A DNA stretch of 64,000 nucleotides from Flagellimonas eckloniae (lineage in GTDB: Bacteria; Bacteroidota; Bacteroidia; Flavobacteriales; Flavobacteriaceae), in NCBI RefSeq assembly GCF_001413955.1, contig NZ_LCTZ01000002.1, positions 3,947,501-4,011,500 of the forward strand, in the 5' to 3' direction. Under the pieces are notes generated by a model, which searched no databases, was not told where the DNA came from, and saw nothing but the letters and a program-made list of their open reading frames with translations. The translations under genes were made by a program, and so were the position numbers. This document shows positions 9,173-18,306 of this stretch, in pieces (position 1 is the stretch's first letter; every line of letters begins with the position of its first letter).

Positions 9173-10000
9173 TTGATATACCTCGAATACAATTTTAAAA
9201 TAGACCCTGCACAACCAGCTTCTGATATCTTAATCGCTGAGTTGGGAGAGGTGGGTTTTGAAAGTTTTGTGGAGAATGATTCAGGTTTGTTGGCTTATGT
9301 CCTAAAATCTGATTGGAAAGAAGATATTTTGAATGATCTATTCATTCTTCAAAACCCTGATTTTGAAATTTCATGGACGGTAAAAGAAATTGAGCAGCAA
9401 AACTGGAACGCAGAGTGGGAGAAAAACTTTCACCCCATAAAGGTTGGTGGGGAATGTATGGTAAGGGCTCCCTTCCATGAGCCAGGGCAAGTTGTGTACG
9501 ATATTGTCATTGAACCCAAAATGAGTTTTGGAACAGGGCATCATGAAACCACCCATATGATGTTGCAACATATTTTAAATACAGATTTTGCAGGAAAATC
9601 GGTTTTGGATATGGGTTGTGGTACTGGAGTTTTGGCCATTCTTGCCAAAATGAAGAGGGCAGAATCTGTTGATGCCATTGATATAGATGAATGGTGTTTT
9701 TTAAATTCCAAAGAGAATGTTGAACGCAATAACTGTAAAGATGTCAATGTTTATCAAGGAGATAGTGGTCTTCTTACGGATAAAAAGTATGATATCATAC
9801 TAGCGAATATCAACAGGAATATTTTGCTCGAGGACATTCCCATTTACGCCAAATGTCTTAATTCTGACGGACTCCTATTCTTAAGTGGCTTTTATTTAGA
9901 GGATTTTGATGCAATTTCCTCAAAATGTGGTGCGTATGGTTTAGAATTTGAAAAAAAAATTGAAAAGAATAATTGGATTTCCACAAAATATGTAAATTAG
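9173..10000 (+). CDS. prmA: ribosomal protein L11 methyltransferase PrmA
   Basis: A 275-residue SAM-dependent methyltransferase acting on ribosomal protein L11. The N-terminal substrate-binding part contains WNAEWEKNFHP. The SAM domain has SFGTGHHETTHMML, motif I VLDMGCGTGVLAILA and the post-motif ILANINRNIL. The start is a TTG 15 bases after tpiA, where the expected IYLEYNF beginning follows directly. It is clustered with tpiA and clpS, all rightward. Confidence 0.93.
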   Translation: MIYLEYNFKIDPAQPASDILIAELGEVGFESFVENDSGLLAYVLKSDWKEDILNDLFILQNPDFEISWTVKEIEQQNWNAEWEKNFHPIKVGGECMVRAPFHEPGQVVYDIVIEPKMSFGTGHHETTHMMLQHILNTDFAGKSVLDMGCGTGVLAILAKMKRAESVDAIDIDEWCFLNSKENVERNNCKDVNVYQGDSGLLTDKKYDIILANINRNILLEDIPIYAKCLNSDGLLFLSGFYLEDFDAISSKCGAYGLEFEKKIEKNNWISTKYVN

Positions 10001-10020
10001 GTTTGTTTAATTCCACCATT

Positions 10021-10296
10021 ATGGGAATCAAGGAAAAAGTATCAGAAGAACTTCTTTTAGAAGAAGAGACCGTAAAGCAGAATGAGATTATACTTTTTAA
10101 TGACGAGGTAAATACATTTGACCATGTTATTGAAACGTTGATAAGCGTCTGTGACCATACCCCTGAACAAGCAGAACAATGCTCTTTAATTGTGCACCAC
10201 AATGGGAAGTGTACGGTTAAAACAGGCGAGTATACGGATTTAAAGCCTAGATGCTCAAAATTGTTACAAGCTGGGTTAAGTGCCGAGATTGTCTAA
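10021..10296 (+). CDS. clpS: ATP-dependent Clp protease adaptor ClpS
   Basis: A 91-residue N-end-rule adaptor that delivers substrates to ClpA/ClpC. The core LFNDEVNTFDHVIETL carries the conserved N-degron pocket residues, followed by CDHTPEQAEQCSLIVHHNGKC. The frame can be read from 9973, but the ATG at 10021 gives the usual length and clears the prmA gene, so it was chosen. It is convergent with the GH17 gene at 10324. Confidence 0.92.
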   Translation: MGIKEKVSEELLLEEETVKQNEIILFNDEVNTFDHVIETLISVCDHTPEQAEQCSLIVHHNGKCTVKTGEYTDLKPRCSKLLQAGLSAEIV

Positions 10297-10323
10297 CCTA
10301 ATTGTTTGGGAAAAAGTTTTTGC

Positions 10324-11211
10324 TTAAAACTTTAATACTTCATCTTTGTCCCAAAGTCCCCAGTAGGCCCCTACATCACCCTCAGCTCCTACTTTCCATG
10401 ATTCATCAAAGGACGAGAAGTAAAATACTTCAATATTATCTTCTTCGGACCATTTTTGCGTGTTCATAAAATATTTTAACGCATTTTCATGGGATGGAAA
10501 TGCACCTTCAAGACTCGTACCTTGACTAGGCCATCCAGTTTCGGAAACGATTATCTTTTTGCCATTGGCCACTTTTAGCACTCTTTGGTACATATCTTTC
10601 ATATAAAGTAAAGAATAATCCATATCGCAACCTTCCCAAAAAGGATAGCAATTGGCAAGAATTATATCGCAAGCTTCGGTTATTCTTTCTCGCTCCGTGA
10701 ATTCGTAATATGCATCAACATAGCCTACGGGAACATCAGGTACAGCCTGCTTTACCTGATGCATAAAATCCAATAGTTCATCCTCGGTTAAATCTCCACG
10801 TAGCATTACCTCATTACCAACAGCGGCAATATCAACATAGCCTTCTTTGGCCAAAGTAATAAGGTTTTCAACTTCTTTCTTATTGACTTTTGGGTCGTCT
10901 CCCAACCATGCTCCAGCCATAGTTTTTATGCCATATTCTTTTGCAATACGCGGAATAGCCTCATTTCCCTCCGTACATGAAAAAGAACGAATCCATTTAG
11001 TGTAGGGCTTTATGATTTCCATTCGCCTGCGTATTTGGTCTTCGGTAATCTGATCACCAGGTTTTTGGCCTTCTTCATAAGGGCTGAAACATAGTCCATG
11101 CATTCCATCTTCCAATACACGCTTACATAGACTTTCAAGTTCTTTGGTAGTTTTACCAGAGTATTCTAGAGCGGCCAATGCCAAAAACTTTTCTTTTCTT
11201 GATGACGACAT
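10324..11211 (-). CDS. GH17-family beta-1,3-glucanase without signal peptide
   Basis: A 295-residue TIM-barrel glycosidase. Family 17 markers are IAAVGNEVML with the acid/base Glu134, and VSETGWPSQG with the nucleophile Glu224. There is no hydrophobic N-terminus and no lipobox: the protein begins MSSSRKEKF, so it is probably cytoplasmic, unlike its sister at 14926. This is the last gene of the leftward beta-glucan locus, beyond the sugar symporter, and could cleave imported beta-1,3-oligoglucosides. Confidence 0.85.
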   Translation of the reverse strand: MSSSRKEKFLALAALEYSGKTTKELESLCKRVLEDGMHGLCFSPYEEGQKPGDQITEDQIRRRMEIIKPYTKWIRSFSCTEGNEAIPRIAKEYGIKTMAGAWLGDDPKVNKKEVENLITLAKEGYVDIAAVGNEVMLRGDLTEDELLDFMHQVKQAVPDVPVGYVDAYYEFTERERITEACDIILANCYPFWEGCDMDYSLLYMKDMYQRVLKVANGKKIIVSETGWPSQGTSLEGAFPSHENALKYFMNTQKWSEEDNIEVFYFSSFDESWKVGAEGDVGAYWGLWDKDEVLKF

Positions 11212-11230
11212 AATGTTCCTTTAAATTGTA

Positions 11231-11302
11231 TTATTTGGTTTGTTTACATTTACCTATGCTATCCTCTTCTTGGACCAGTTTGGTATTAATTTCTTCATTC
11301 AT
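11231..11302 (-). CDS. possible 23-residue small ORF in the glucan operon
   Basis: An ATG at the complement of 11300-11302 opens a 23-codon frame ending in TAA at 11231-11233. The predicted peptide is acidic at the front (MNEEIN) and ends GKCKQTK. It starts 13 bases after the stop of the preceding gene and ends 19 bases before the GH17 start, spacing that would suit a coupled cistron. No family was recognised and the length is short enough to be chance. Confidence 0.25.
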   Translation of the reverse strand: MNEEINTKLVQEEDSIGKCKQTK

Positions 11303-11315
11303 TGTGTGATGTGTA

Positions 11316-11930
11316 CTAAAAAACGCCTCTACAGTTTTTCCTTGTATAAATCTTAAGACGCTCTACTTCTTTGGCTCCAGTAGGCATTTCTTCTAGCTTT
11401 AAACCAGGGTAGTCATCGACTTCTTTCCATTTTTCTATGGTTGAACTAAAAAATGATGAGGCGGTGGAATCTACTTCATAAATAATCAAATCATAGGCCT
11501 CACCCTTATCTCCACCAAAACGGGTTACAACCTGCCATTCCCCATCTCTTTTGTAGGAGGTATTGGTATGGTCAGATTGTGGATAATATCTATCATCAGT
11601 GGGTCTGATTATTGCCCAAATATCTTTTTTATGGGATTCAGGATACACACCCATTGTTAAAATACGGCAATCCACGGAATCTTTATCTATTGGAGAAACA
11701 ACTTTCACAGCATTCACTGGTCCGCTAATTTTTAATTTTTTTCCCGTGGAAACTTGTTCTATCTGGCTATTATAATTGACAAATTCAGAAGAATAACTGC
11801 CGTATATCATCATTAAGATACCAAGTATACCTAAAGGTATCCCCAGTTTGGAATTACTTTTTTTACTTGCGAGTAACGCAATTAAGACAAATAAAACTCC
11901 TATTATTAGTACTACTATTTTGGTTGACAT
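11316..11930 (-). CDS. unknown membrane-anchored protein in the beta-glucan locus
   Basis: A 204-residue protein I do not recognise. Residues 4-22 and 28-45 are hydrophobic and look like two transmembrane helices with a short basic turn (ASKKSNSK) between them. The remaining 150 residues are polar, with a beta-rich pattern (ISGPVNAVKVVSP, WAIIRPTDDRYYP, WQVVTRFGGDKGEAYDLIIYEVD) and probably lie in the periplasm. It lies between the GPH symporter and the signal-less GH17 on the same strand, so it is probably cotranscribed. A role in transport is only a guess from position. Confidence 0.7.
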   Translation of the reverse strand: MSTKIVVLIIGVLFVLIALLASKKSNSKLGIPLGILGILMMIYGSYSSEFVNYNSQIEQVSTGKKLKISGPVNAVKVVSPIDKDSVDCRILTMGVYPESHKKDIWAIIRPTDDRYYPQSDHTNTSYKRDGEWQVVTRFGGDKGEAYDLIIYEVDSTASSFFSSTIEKWKEVDDYPGLKLEEMPTGAKEVERLKIYTRKNCRGVF

Positions 11931-11976
11931 TTTGTTATTTTTTAGTTGTATAAATTCACTTAAAAACTCAACATTG

Positions 11977-13407
11977 TTATAACACGCCTCTTCTTTCTTC
12001 CAATTGGGCTTTAATATCTTTTGCCCTATCTTCGGATAGACCGTATTTCCACATAATCCAAATAGCCAAAGCTGCTGTTACTACGGGAATAATTATATCG
12101 GCGATTCTTAATTTTGTCAAAGTTTCTACTGTCTGAGTGGCTGCATTACCATCAAATCCTATTAACTTTAATACCAATCCCCCTAAAACTAAAGCTAATC
12201 CTTGTCCAAGTTTTACAACCCACCAATATAACGCTCCAAAAGTACCTTCTTTCCTAGGCATCCCATTAACAAGTTCGTCCAAATCACAAACATCGGCTGT
12301 CATACTCATCATCAAGGTGAATAAACTTCCTAAACCAAATGACATTAAGGGTATCGGAACAAATGAAATCCAAATATTATCGGGAGTAAAAGCCCACCAT
12401 TTCATAGCATATCCAACAATGGAAAGGGCCGTCGAAATAATAAAAGCGTTCTTTTTACCCCATTTTTCAGCCATTTTTGACACAATTGGAATCACCAAAA
12501 ATGCTGAAACCAATGCTCCAATAGAACTGAACCAAGCTGGCCATGTTGAAGTGGCTTCATAACTTCCGTTAAAAATGTAAAAAACGAAAATAAAAAAACT
12601 AAAAGATGCCACTATTTGGTAACCATTAAATACTAAAAAGGTAGCCCCACACAATTTCATAAAAGGTTTATTCTTTACAGCCTCTTTTATGCTGATGAAC
12701 AAGTCTTTTAAATTACTAAATATAGTTCTAAAGGTTAGTTTTTTCCTATTTCCCATATGGGAAGCATCGATACCTCTACAAAAAATAGCAGGCAAAAGTC
12801 CAAGCAATAAACAAGCTACTCCAACATAGATTGCCATGGTCCTTACACCTTCGGCTTGATTGCTAAAAATATCTGGGTCAGCAATAATTACCCAAAACCA
12901 AGGAACAATTACCCAAGCCAAAAGACCTACTGTTTGAGAAAATGCCATTAAACGCGTCCGTTCGTTATAATCAGAAGTCATTTCATAGCCCAAACCAACC
13001 AGAGGTGTTGCGAACATGGTATTTCCAATTAGAAAAACCATGGACATAATCAGAAAGTACCAAAAATTATAGTCTGAAGAATTGTTTTCATCTAGTTGCC
13101 AAAGCAAAACAAATGTTATGGCACTTAAAATGCCTCCAACCATAATGTATGGCCTCCTTCTTCCCCATTTTGAACTTGTGTTGTCCGAAATAAATCCCAT
13201 AATTGGATCGGTAATCGCATCGAAAAATCGAGGTAATCCACCTAAAAGTCCAGCCAAAAATGGATCCATGCCAAAAGCAGTTAACAAGAAAAACATGAAA
13301 AAACCTAAGGCTCCTGGATATAGGTTCAAAACCAAATGGCCTGCGCCAAAGGCGGCTTTTTGTCCAAACGGGACTCTATCTTTTTTCGCGGTTTTTACAA
13401 TTGACAT
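11977..13407 (-). CDS. GPH-family sugar:cation symporter (MFS)
   Basis: A 476-residue inner-membrane carrier with about twelve hydrophobic segments. The GPH/MelB hallmark RFFDAITDPIMGFISDNT appears near residue 62, followed by SKWGRRRPYI. Members move glycosides or oligosaccharides with Na+ or H+. Downstream of GH30 (13419) by 11 bases, it is the only obvious inner-membrane transporter of the glucan locus and likely imports glucose, gentiobiose or short laminari-oligosaccharides. Substrate is inferred from context. Confidence 0.85.
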   Translation of the reverse strand: MSIVKTAKKDRVPFGQKAAFGAGHLVLNLYPGALGFFMFFLLTAFGMDPFLAGLLGGLPRFFDAITDPIMGFISDNTSSKWGRRRPYIMVGGILSAITFVLLWQLDENNSSDYNFWYFLIMSMVFLIGNTMFATPLVGLGYEMTSDYNERTRLMAFSQTVGLLAWVIVPWFWVIIADPDIFSNQAEGVRTMAIYVGVACLLLGLLPAIFCRGIDASHMGNRKKLTFRTIFSNLKDLFISIKEAVKNKPFMKLCGATFLVFNGYQIVASFSFFIFVFYIFNGSYEATSTWPAWFSSIGALVSAFLVIPIVSKMAEKWGKKNAFIISTALSIVGYAMKWWAFTPDNIWISFVPIPLMSFGLGSLFTLMMSMTADVCDLDELVNGMPRKEGTFGALYWWVVKLGQGLALVLGGLVLKLIGFDGNAATQTVETLTKLRIADIIIPVVTAALAIWIMWKYGLSEDRAKDIKAQLEERRGVL

Positions 13408-13418
13408 AGTGATTGTTT

Positions 13419-14924
13419 TTAGTTAGTATTAGTTGGATTTTTTAGTACAACGGTTTGGATGGCCTGCGGACTAATTGTAATTTTTTGGGAACTTTCGCCC
13501 AATATGAGTTCAAAATTCTTTGATTCCATACTTTGATTTAGAATCACTACCGCAATTGAACCATCAGGGTTTTTTGCCGCTGTAGTCATAAGCGAGTCGT
13601 CTGAATTTTCAAACCCTATGCGCACAGCGCCAGGTCGTATGTATTTGCTGAAATGGGTCAATGTGTGATATATGGGAGTAAAGTATACTTGATCTTTTTC
13701 TGGATCTACAATTACGGGTGCTACGCACCAATTTTTAAACCAGTTTGGCCCTCCTTGCGTGTCCAAAACCATGTTCCAGTCTATCCATCCATCTACCCAA
13801 TTGTTAAGACAACCAATAATATCCCTAGCGTATCGATACACGGGAGCATATTTAGGGTGGAGATGTTTATCCTGTTCTGGTGCCCAATCCCAGCCCCAAT
13901 CTGTCGCTTCTTTGGACCAATACCATAGATCGTCTTTCCATTTAGGCACTTGTGCATCCACACAAGCTTCGGATTGTATCAAGTGTTTATTTGGGGCCTT
14001 TTTATGGGCGTATTGTAACGCATCGGGAAATATCTCATATGTACTTGCATACCAGTGAATCGCGGTGCCATCATAGTATTTAGAAGTGGCTTCATCCTTG
14101 AACATTTCATCTACCCAATGTTCTAGGTGCTCTCGGTTTTGGTCATATCCCAAGATTTTAATATTGTTTTTACCATCAACTTCTAGTTTTGGACCCAAAT
14201 GGTTTTGCACAAATTGGGTCATTTCTTGAGGGCTATAATGCATGCTCTCCCAATTGTTGTCATTCCCTAGAGGTTCATTTTCTACTGTTAAGCCCCAAAT
14301 ATCAATCCCTTCGGATTTGTATGCATCAATATATTTTGAAAAGAAGAGAGCCCAAGTGTCATAATATTCGGGTAATAATTTACCTCCGCGCCAATCTTTA
14401 TTGTCTTTCATCCACGGTGGTGCCGTCCAAGGGGAAGCTAAAATTTTAAAACCATCTTTTGAAGTGGCCATTGCTTCTTTGATGAATGGGATAATATCAT
14501 CCTTATCTTCTTCAATAGAGAAATGTTTCAACTCCATATCCCTTTCAACAGGCGCATACGAGTAATTACTCAATGAAAAATCACAAGAATTTATATGTGT
14601 TCGAGTTAAGGAATATCGGGCACCATCATTACCAAAATATGCATCGATGATTTTTTTTCGATTTTCTGTACTCAATTGATTAAGGAGATATGCCGATGCT
14701 TCTGTAAATGAACCGCCAAATCCAGTAATGGTTTGGAATTTTTGCTCTGGTAATAATGTAATCTTTGAAGCAACTCCTTCTTTTGTAAACTCGGTTATGG
14801 GACTTAATTTGTTTCCATTTGCGGAAGTTTCAATAACCTCAACTTCCAATTTATTATCCACGGTGCAAGCACTTAGTATTACGGTCAATGTTAATGTGAT
14901 ATTTAATTTGTTAAACTTTTTCAT
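13419..14924 (-). CDS. GH30-family glucanase lipoprotein
   Basis: A 501-residue secreted glycosidase. From the ATG at 14922-14924 the signal ends VILSAC, with Cys20 as lipid anchor; an upstream in-frame start would overlap the neighbour and was rejected. Family 30 motifs are ITGFGGSFTEAS, LASPWTAPPWMK, LTVENEP (acid/base Glu217) and LIQSEAC (nucleophile Glu319). GH30 enzymes in marine laminarin loci remove beta-1,6-linked glucose branches. The start is 1 base after the stop of the GH17 gene upstream. Confidence 0.88.
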   Translation of the reverse strand: MKKFNKLNITLTLTVILSACTVDNKLEVEVIETSANGNKLSPITEFTKEGVASKITLLPEQKFQTITGFGGSFTEASAYLLNQLSTENRKKIIDAYFGNDGARYSLTRTHINSCDFSLSNYSYAPVERDMELKHFSIEEDKDDIIPFIKEAMATSKDGFKILASPWTAPPWMKDNKDWRGGKLLPEYYDTWALFFSKYIDAYKSEGIDIWGLTVENEPLGNDNNWESMHYSPQEMTQFVQNHLGPKLEVDGKNNIKILGYDQNREHLEHWVDEMFKDEATSKYYDGTAIHWYASTYEIFPDALQYAHKKAPNKHLIQSEACVDAQVPKWKDDLWYWSKEATDWGWDWAPEQDKHLHPKYAPVYRYARDIIGCLNNWVDGWIDWNMVLDTQGGPNWFKNWCVAPVIVDPEKDQVYFTPIYHTLTHFSKYIRPGAVRIGFENSDDSLMTTAAKNPDGSIAVVILNQSMESKNFELILGESSQKITISPQAIQTVVLKNPTNTN

Positions 14925-14925
14925 C

Positions 14926-16218
14926 TTAATGAGTAATCGCTTGTTCTTTCTTTGTAGGAGGAACCAGAACATCTTTCATTAATTCGTTTTTATTCCCTTT
15001 GTATGTTTTGGTGATAGGATTTCCATTTCTGGTCAAACCATTAAAAGTTCCTTTGTCCACTAGGTCCCATAAAGCATATTTTGCTTGTCCATCTATCGTA
15101 ATCAAACCAAAATGGTTTTCAGAACCATGTTCGTTTTGGGCATCCTTCCATCGCTCATTAAAAGCCTCAAAATAGAAGCACGAAATTCCGTTTGTATTGG
15201 TCCATTCCCGTATTAGCTTGTGATAAGCTGCTTCTTTGTATTCATCAGTAGCTTTTGAACCAGTTGGGCCATAATGACCATTGGAAACGGTGGCCCAACC
15301 AGTTTCTCCAATATGAATTGGCTTGTCGGTACCGACACTTTTTACATAATTAGATACTGCTTTATACTGAGCCATGGCAAATTCTTTTGTCCTTACCATA
15401 GCGGCATCTATTTTTTCAATATCTGAAAGTTGTTCTTCCTCCTCCGGAACACCCCAGAACTCTGGATTATAGTGAGAATTGTGATAGGCGTAGGTATGCA
15501 TGGAAATATAATCTACGGCCTTAATCAACTTTTCTAGGTCTTCGGTATGATAGCTTTCTTCGCCACCTCCCCAAGAGGCAAAATCGTCAGAACTGGTAAT
15601 CCATAAATCTTTGGGTAGCTTTCCACTTTTTTTCAATTCTTGAAGATGGTTTACCCATTTTAAAATTACTGAAGGTTGCACATAATAACTGGTGGCCCAT
15701 TTTATCATGGCCTCATTGCCAACAGCTATAATTTTTACAATATCTGGATATTGATTTGCCAATGCAGCGGCTCTGGCTATTTCACCTTCATTTTGCTCAC
15801 TTTCCACATCATGATTAGGTTCTTGACCGGTCCATGCATTTTTGCAATCGATCCATGCACCAAGCATCACATACATTTGAAAACTGGAATCCTCATTTTT
15901 TAACTCATGTATTGCCTTTAATAAGTTGGGAGCATGCTGCAATTGAACATTATATGTTCGCAGGACTTTGATGCCCATCGCAGATAGTATCCTCATGTCT
16001 TCTTTAAGCTCATCTATTGTAGGTTGAACATCGCGGGTAGCTTTTCTATAACCTCCGTATGATATGGCCAAGTAGTCAGGGTTTCCTAAAATATCTTTAG
16101 CTGTCACTTCTTTTGTTATTTGGGGTTGATTTTCTTCTGTTTTGCTTGTTTTCTCTTTACACGAATAGGCAGTTAACAAAACTATCGTGGCCAAGATTAT
16201 TTTTACAATTGATTTCAT
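14926..16218 (-). CDS. GH17-family beta-1,3-glucanase lipoprotein
   Basis: A 430-residue TIM-barrel enzyme. The signal ends LTAYSC with Cys20 lipidated; the following KEKTSK is not acidic, so periplasmic retention is more likely than surface display. Catalytic candidates are Glu169 in IIAVGNEAMIK and Glu305 in HIGETGWATVS. It is longer than the cytoplasmic relative at 10324, with extra loops between residues 205 and 265. It stands between GH3 and GH30. Confidence 0.85.
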   Translation of the reverse strand: MKSIVKIILATIVLLTAYSCKEKTSKTEENQPQITKEVTAKDILGNPDYLAISYGGYRKATRDVQPTIDELKEDMRILSAMGIKVLRTYNVQLQHAPNLLKAIHELKNEDSSFQMYVMLGAWIDCKNAWTGQEPNHDVESEQNEGEIARAAALANQYPDIVKIIAVGNEAMIKWATSYYVQPSVILKWVNHLQELKKSGKLPKDLWITSSDDFASWGGGEESYHTEDLEKLIKAVDYISMHTYAYHNSHYNPEFWGVPEEEEQLSDIEKIDAAMVRTKEFAMAQYKAVSNYVKSVGTDKPIHIGETGWATVSNGHYGPTGSKATDEYKEAAYHKLIREWTNTNGISCFYFEAFNERWKDAQNEHGSENHFGLITIDGQAKYALWDLVDKGTFNGLTRNGNPITKTYKGNKNELMKDVLVPPTKKEQAITH

Positions 16219-16288
16219 AGCATTGCTATTTGTTTCGCTTTATTGTTTCAGATGTGCATATGTTCGTCATCGATACTATTTTAATTTA

Positions 16289-18112
16289 TTATCGTAAACC
16301 AAATCCGTAGGAGAACAGAGGGGTAATAGAATCATTCCAAAAATTTGGACCATACTTTCCTTTGTAATCTTCTTCTGATTTTGGCCAAGAGTGCGGTAGC
16401 TTTCCCTTAAAACTATAGTCGCCAAATAGCACTTCTGCAATGCCATCTCCCTCAGAACCGGGTAACCAAGCAGCCACAAAAGCATCGGATTGTTCAATCT
16501 GTTTGGTGGTTACCAATGGGCGGCCAGAAATAAGCACTACAACAGTCTTTATACCTTTGCTTACATAGTTGTTGATGTAATTTTGATGAGCCTCGGTCAA
16601 TGTTATTTCGTAAGCATCTATCTCACCCCCAATATCTCCAAAGGATTCTGCATAAGGTGTTTCACCAACCACAATGATGGCAATATCTGCATCATCATGA
16701 TTTCCTGTACCGTCTTCATCATAAATAATATCACCCTTTGCTATATTTTCAATTCCCTGTAGAATGGTCGTGGCACCTTCATAGTTTTCTGTAGAGCCTT
16801 GCCAATTGATGGTCCAGCCTCCCGATTGTAAACCCGAATTGTTCGCATGTTCTCCAACTACAACTATTTTAGCTAAATCTTTGTTTAACGGGAGTATGTT
16901 TCTATTATTTTTTAATAAGACTAGCGACTCCCTAACGGCTTGTCTTGCAACATCCCGATGTTCTTGAATTCCTATTTTTTCAACTAAAGTGGAATCTGGG
17001 AATGGATTTTCGAAAAGGCCCAATTTAAATTTTTGTCGTAATACACGGCGTACGGCATCATCAATTCTATCTTGCGATACATAGCCACTTTCAACGCCAC
17101 TTTTTAAACCTTCCAAATACATCTCTAAATCACCCTCTACAGCCATTATCACATCTACACCGGCATTGATAACATCATTCTCACCAAATCTTGAATACCC
17201 CTTCCAATCAGAAACCATAATGCCATCAAATTTCATGGTGCCTTTGAGTAATTTGGTAATTAGTTCTTTGTGGGCATGCATGGGTCTGCCAGACATGGAA
17301 TTGAATGAAGCCATTACTGCGCCAACTCCTTCATTGACTGCTACCGTGTATGGAGGCAACAATCTTTCTTGCACTTGTTGTGGACCTAAAGAGGTTTCGC
17401 CACCTTCATGTCCAAAATCAGTTGATCCATCTCCTATAAAATGCTTTGCTGTGGCCATGACCGTATGGTTATCCAGCAAATTGCCTTGAAGTCCTTTTAC
17501 AGAAGCTCTTGTCAATGCCTCGGTAAGCTTTGTGCTTTCTGAAAATGCTTCATAAACCCTACCCCATTTTTCGTTGTACGGAATAGCGATACAGGGAGAA
17601 AAAACCCATGTAAACCCAGTTGCTTGAGCTTCTATTGCCGTTATTTTGGCTGCTTGCTCTACAAGCGCTGCATTTCTGGTAGCCCCTAAACCAATGTTGT
17701 GTGGGAATATGGTAGCCCCTTCATATGTGTTTTGACCATGTATTGCATCAACACCAAATAATAATGGAATTCCCAATCTGGTAGAAAGTGCTTTTTCTTG
17801 CAGGCTGGTAAATCTTGCTTGCCATTCTAAAGCATTATTGCCAGGTAAAGGACCTTGGGTATGTATAACTGAACCAATAAACTTAGTAGCAATGTCATTA
17901 TCATTGGAAAGGTCATCAAAATGCCTTACTTGAGTCATTTGACCTATTTTTTCCTCCAAGGTCATTAATGCCAGTAAGGAATCTACCTTTTGTTCTATAC
18001 TGATATCAGCGTTATTTTCTTTACCCATCTTTTGTTTTTTACAAGATGAAATGAAGCAAGTGCCAATTATGACTAGCCTGATGAAAAGTTTTAAAGATTT
18101 TAATTTTATCAT
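16289..18112 (-). CDS. GH3-family beta-glucosidase lipoprotein
   Basis: A 607-residue exo-glucosidase. The signal ends TCFISSC with Cys24. The (alpha/beta)8 domain has GVDAIHGQN, KHFIGDG (residues 223-229) and VSDWKGYSRF with the nucleophile Asp302. The alpha/beta sandwich domain follows (RESLVLLKNNRNILPL, then IIVVGETPYAESFGDIGGEI, which should supply the acid/base Glu). It would release glucose from beta-glucan oligosaccharides in the periplasm. A strong hairpin separates it from the binding-protein gene upstream, so its message level may be lower than that gene's. Confidence 0.9.
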   Translation of the reverse strand: MIKLKSLKLFIRLVIIGTCFISSCKKQKMGKENNADISIEQKVDSLLALMTLEEKIGQMTQVRHFDDLSNDNDIATKFIGSVIHTQGPLPGNNALEWQARFTSLQEKALSTRLGIPLLFGVDAIHGQNTYEGATIFPHNIGLGATRNAALVEQAAKITAIEAQATGFTWVFSPCIAIPYNEKWGRVYEAFSESTKLTEALTRASVKGLQGNLLDNHTVMATAKHFIGDGSTDFGHEGGETSLGPQQVQERLLPPYTVAVNEGVGAVMASFNSMSGRPMHAHKELITKLLKGTMKFDGIMVSDWKGYSRFGENDVINAGVDVIMAVEGDLEMYLEGLKSGVESGYVSQDRIDDAVRRVLRQKFKLGLFENPFPDSTLVEKIGIQEHRDVARQAVRESLVLLKNNRNILPLNKDLAKIVVVGEHANNSGLQSGGWTINWQGSTENYEGATTILQGIENIAKGDIIYDEDGTGNHDDADIAIIVVGETPYAESFGDIGGEIDAYEITLTEAHQNYINNYVSKGIKTVVVLISGRPLVTTKQIEQSDAFVAAWLPGSEGDGIAEVLFGDYSFKGKLPHSWPKSEEDYKGKYGPNFWNDSITPLFSYGFGLR

Positions 18113-18175
18113 AAATCCGCTTCTCTGACTTTGATAATTTTTCTGTAACTAGACCAGTTTTTTGGCCAGCATATT

Positions 18176-18214
18176 AAAAAGGTTAGCAAACATTTGCTTT
18201 ATGCTAACCTTTTT
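18176..18214 (-). terminator. 13-bp stem-loop between binding-protein gene and GH3
   Basis: A perfect 13-bp inverted repeat (AAAAAGGTTAGCA at 18176-18188, TGCTAACCTTTTT at 18202-18214) encloses a 13-base loop. Its U-rich arm gives a rho-independent look on both strands. It lies 93 bases past the stop of the PKD lipoprotein gene and 63 bases before the GH3 start, so it could end most transcripts there or attenuate the downstream enzymes. Confidence 0.7.
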
Positions 18215-18262
18215 CTCTATTCATAGTTGGTATTTTTTAATAGTATATCATTCTGATAATTA

Positions 18263-18292
18263 GCCCACAACATAGATTTCCCAGTTGTGGGC
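18263..18292. other. second 9-bp hairpin downstream of the binding-protein gene
   Basis: GCCCACAAC at 18263-18271 pairs with GTTGTGGGC at 18284-18292 around a 12-base loop. No T-run follows on either strand, so it is not a simple terminator. Placed 15 bases after the PKD lipoprotein stop and just before the stronger stem-loop, it may protect the 3' end of that transcript. Confidence 0.5.
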
Positions 18293-18306
18293 CAGTTATT
18301 TAATGT

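Noticed and set aside
14925..14972. A longer GH30 start upstream of the ATG at 14922-14924
   Set aside because: It overlaps the preceding GH17 coding end and adds a basic, non-signal stretch.
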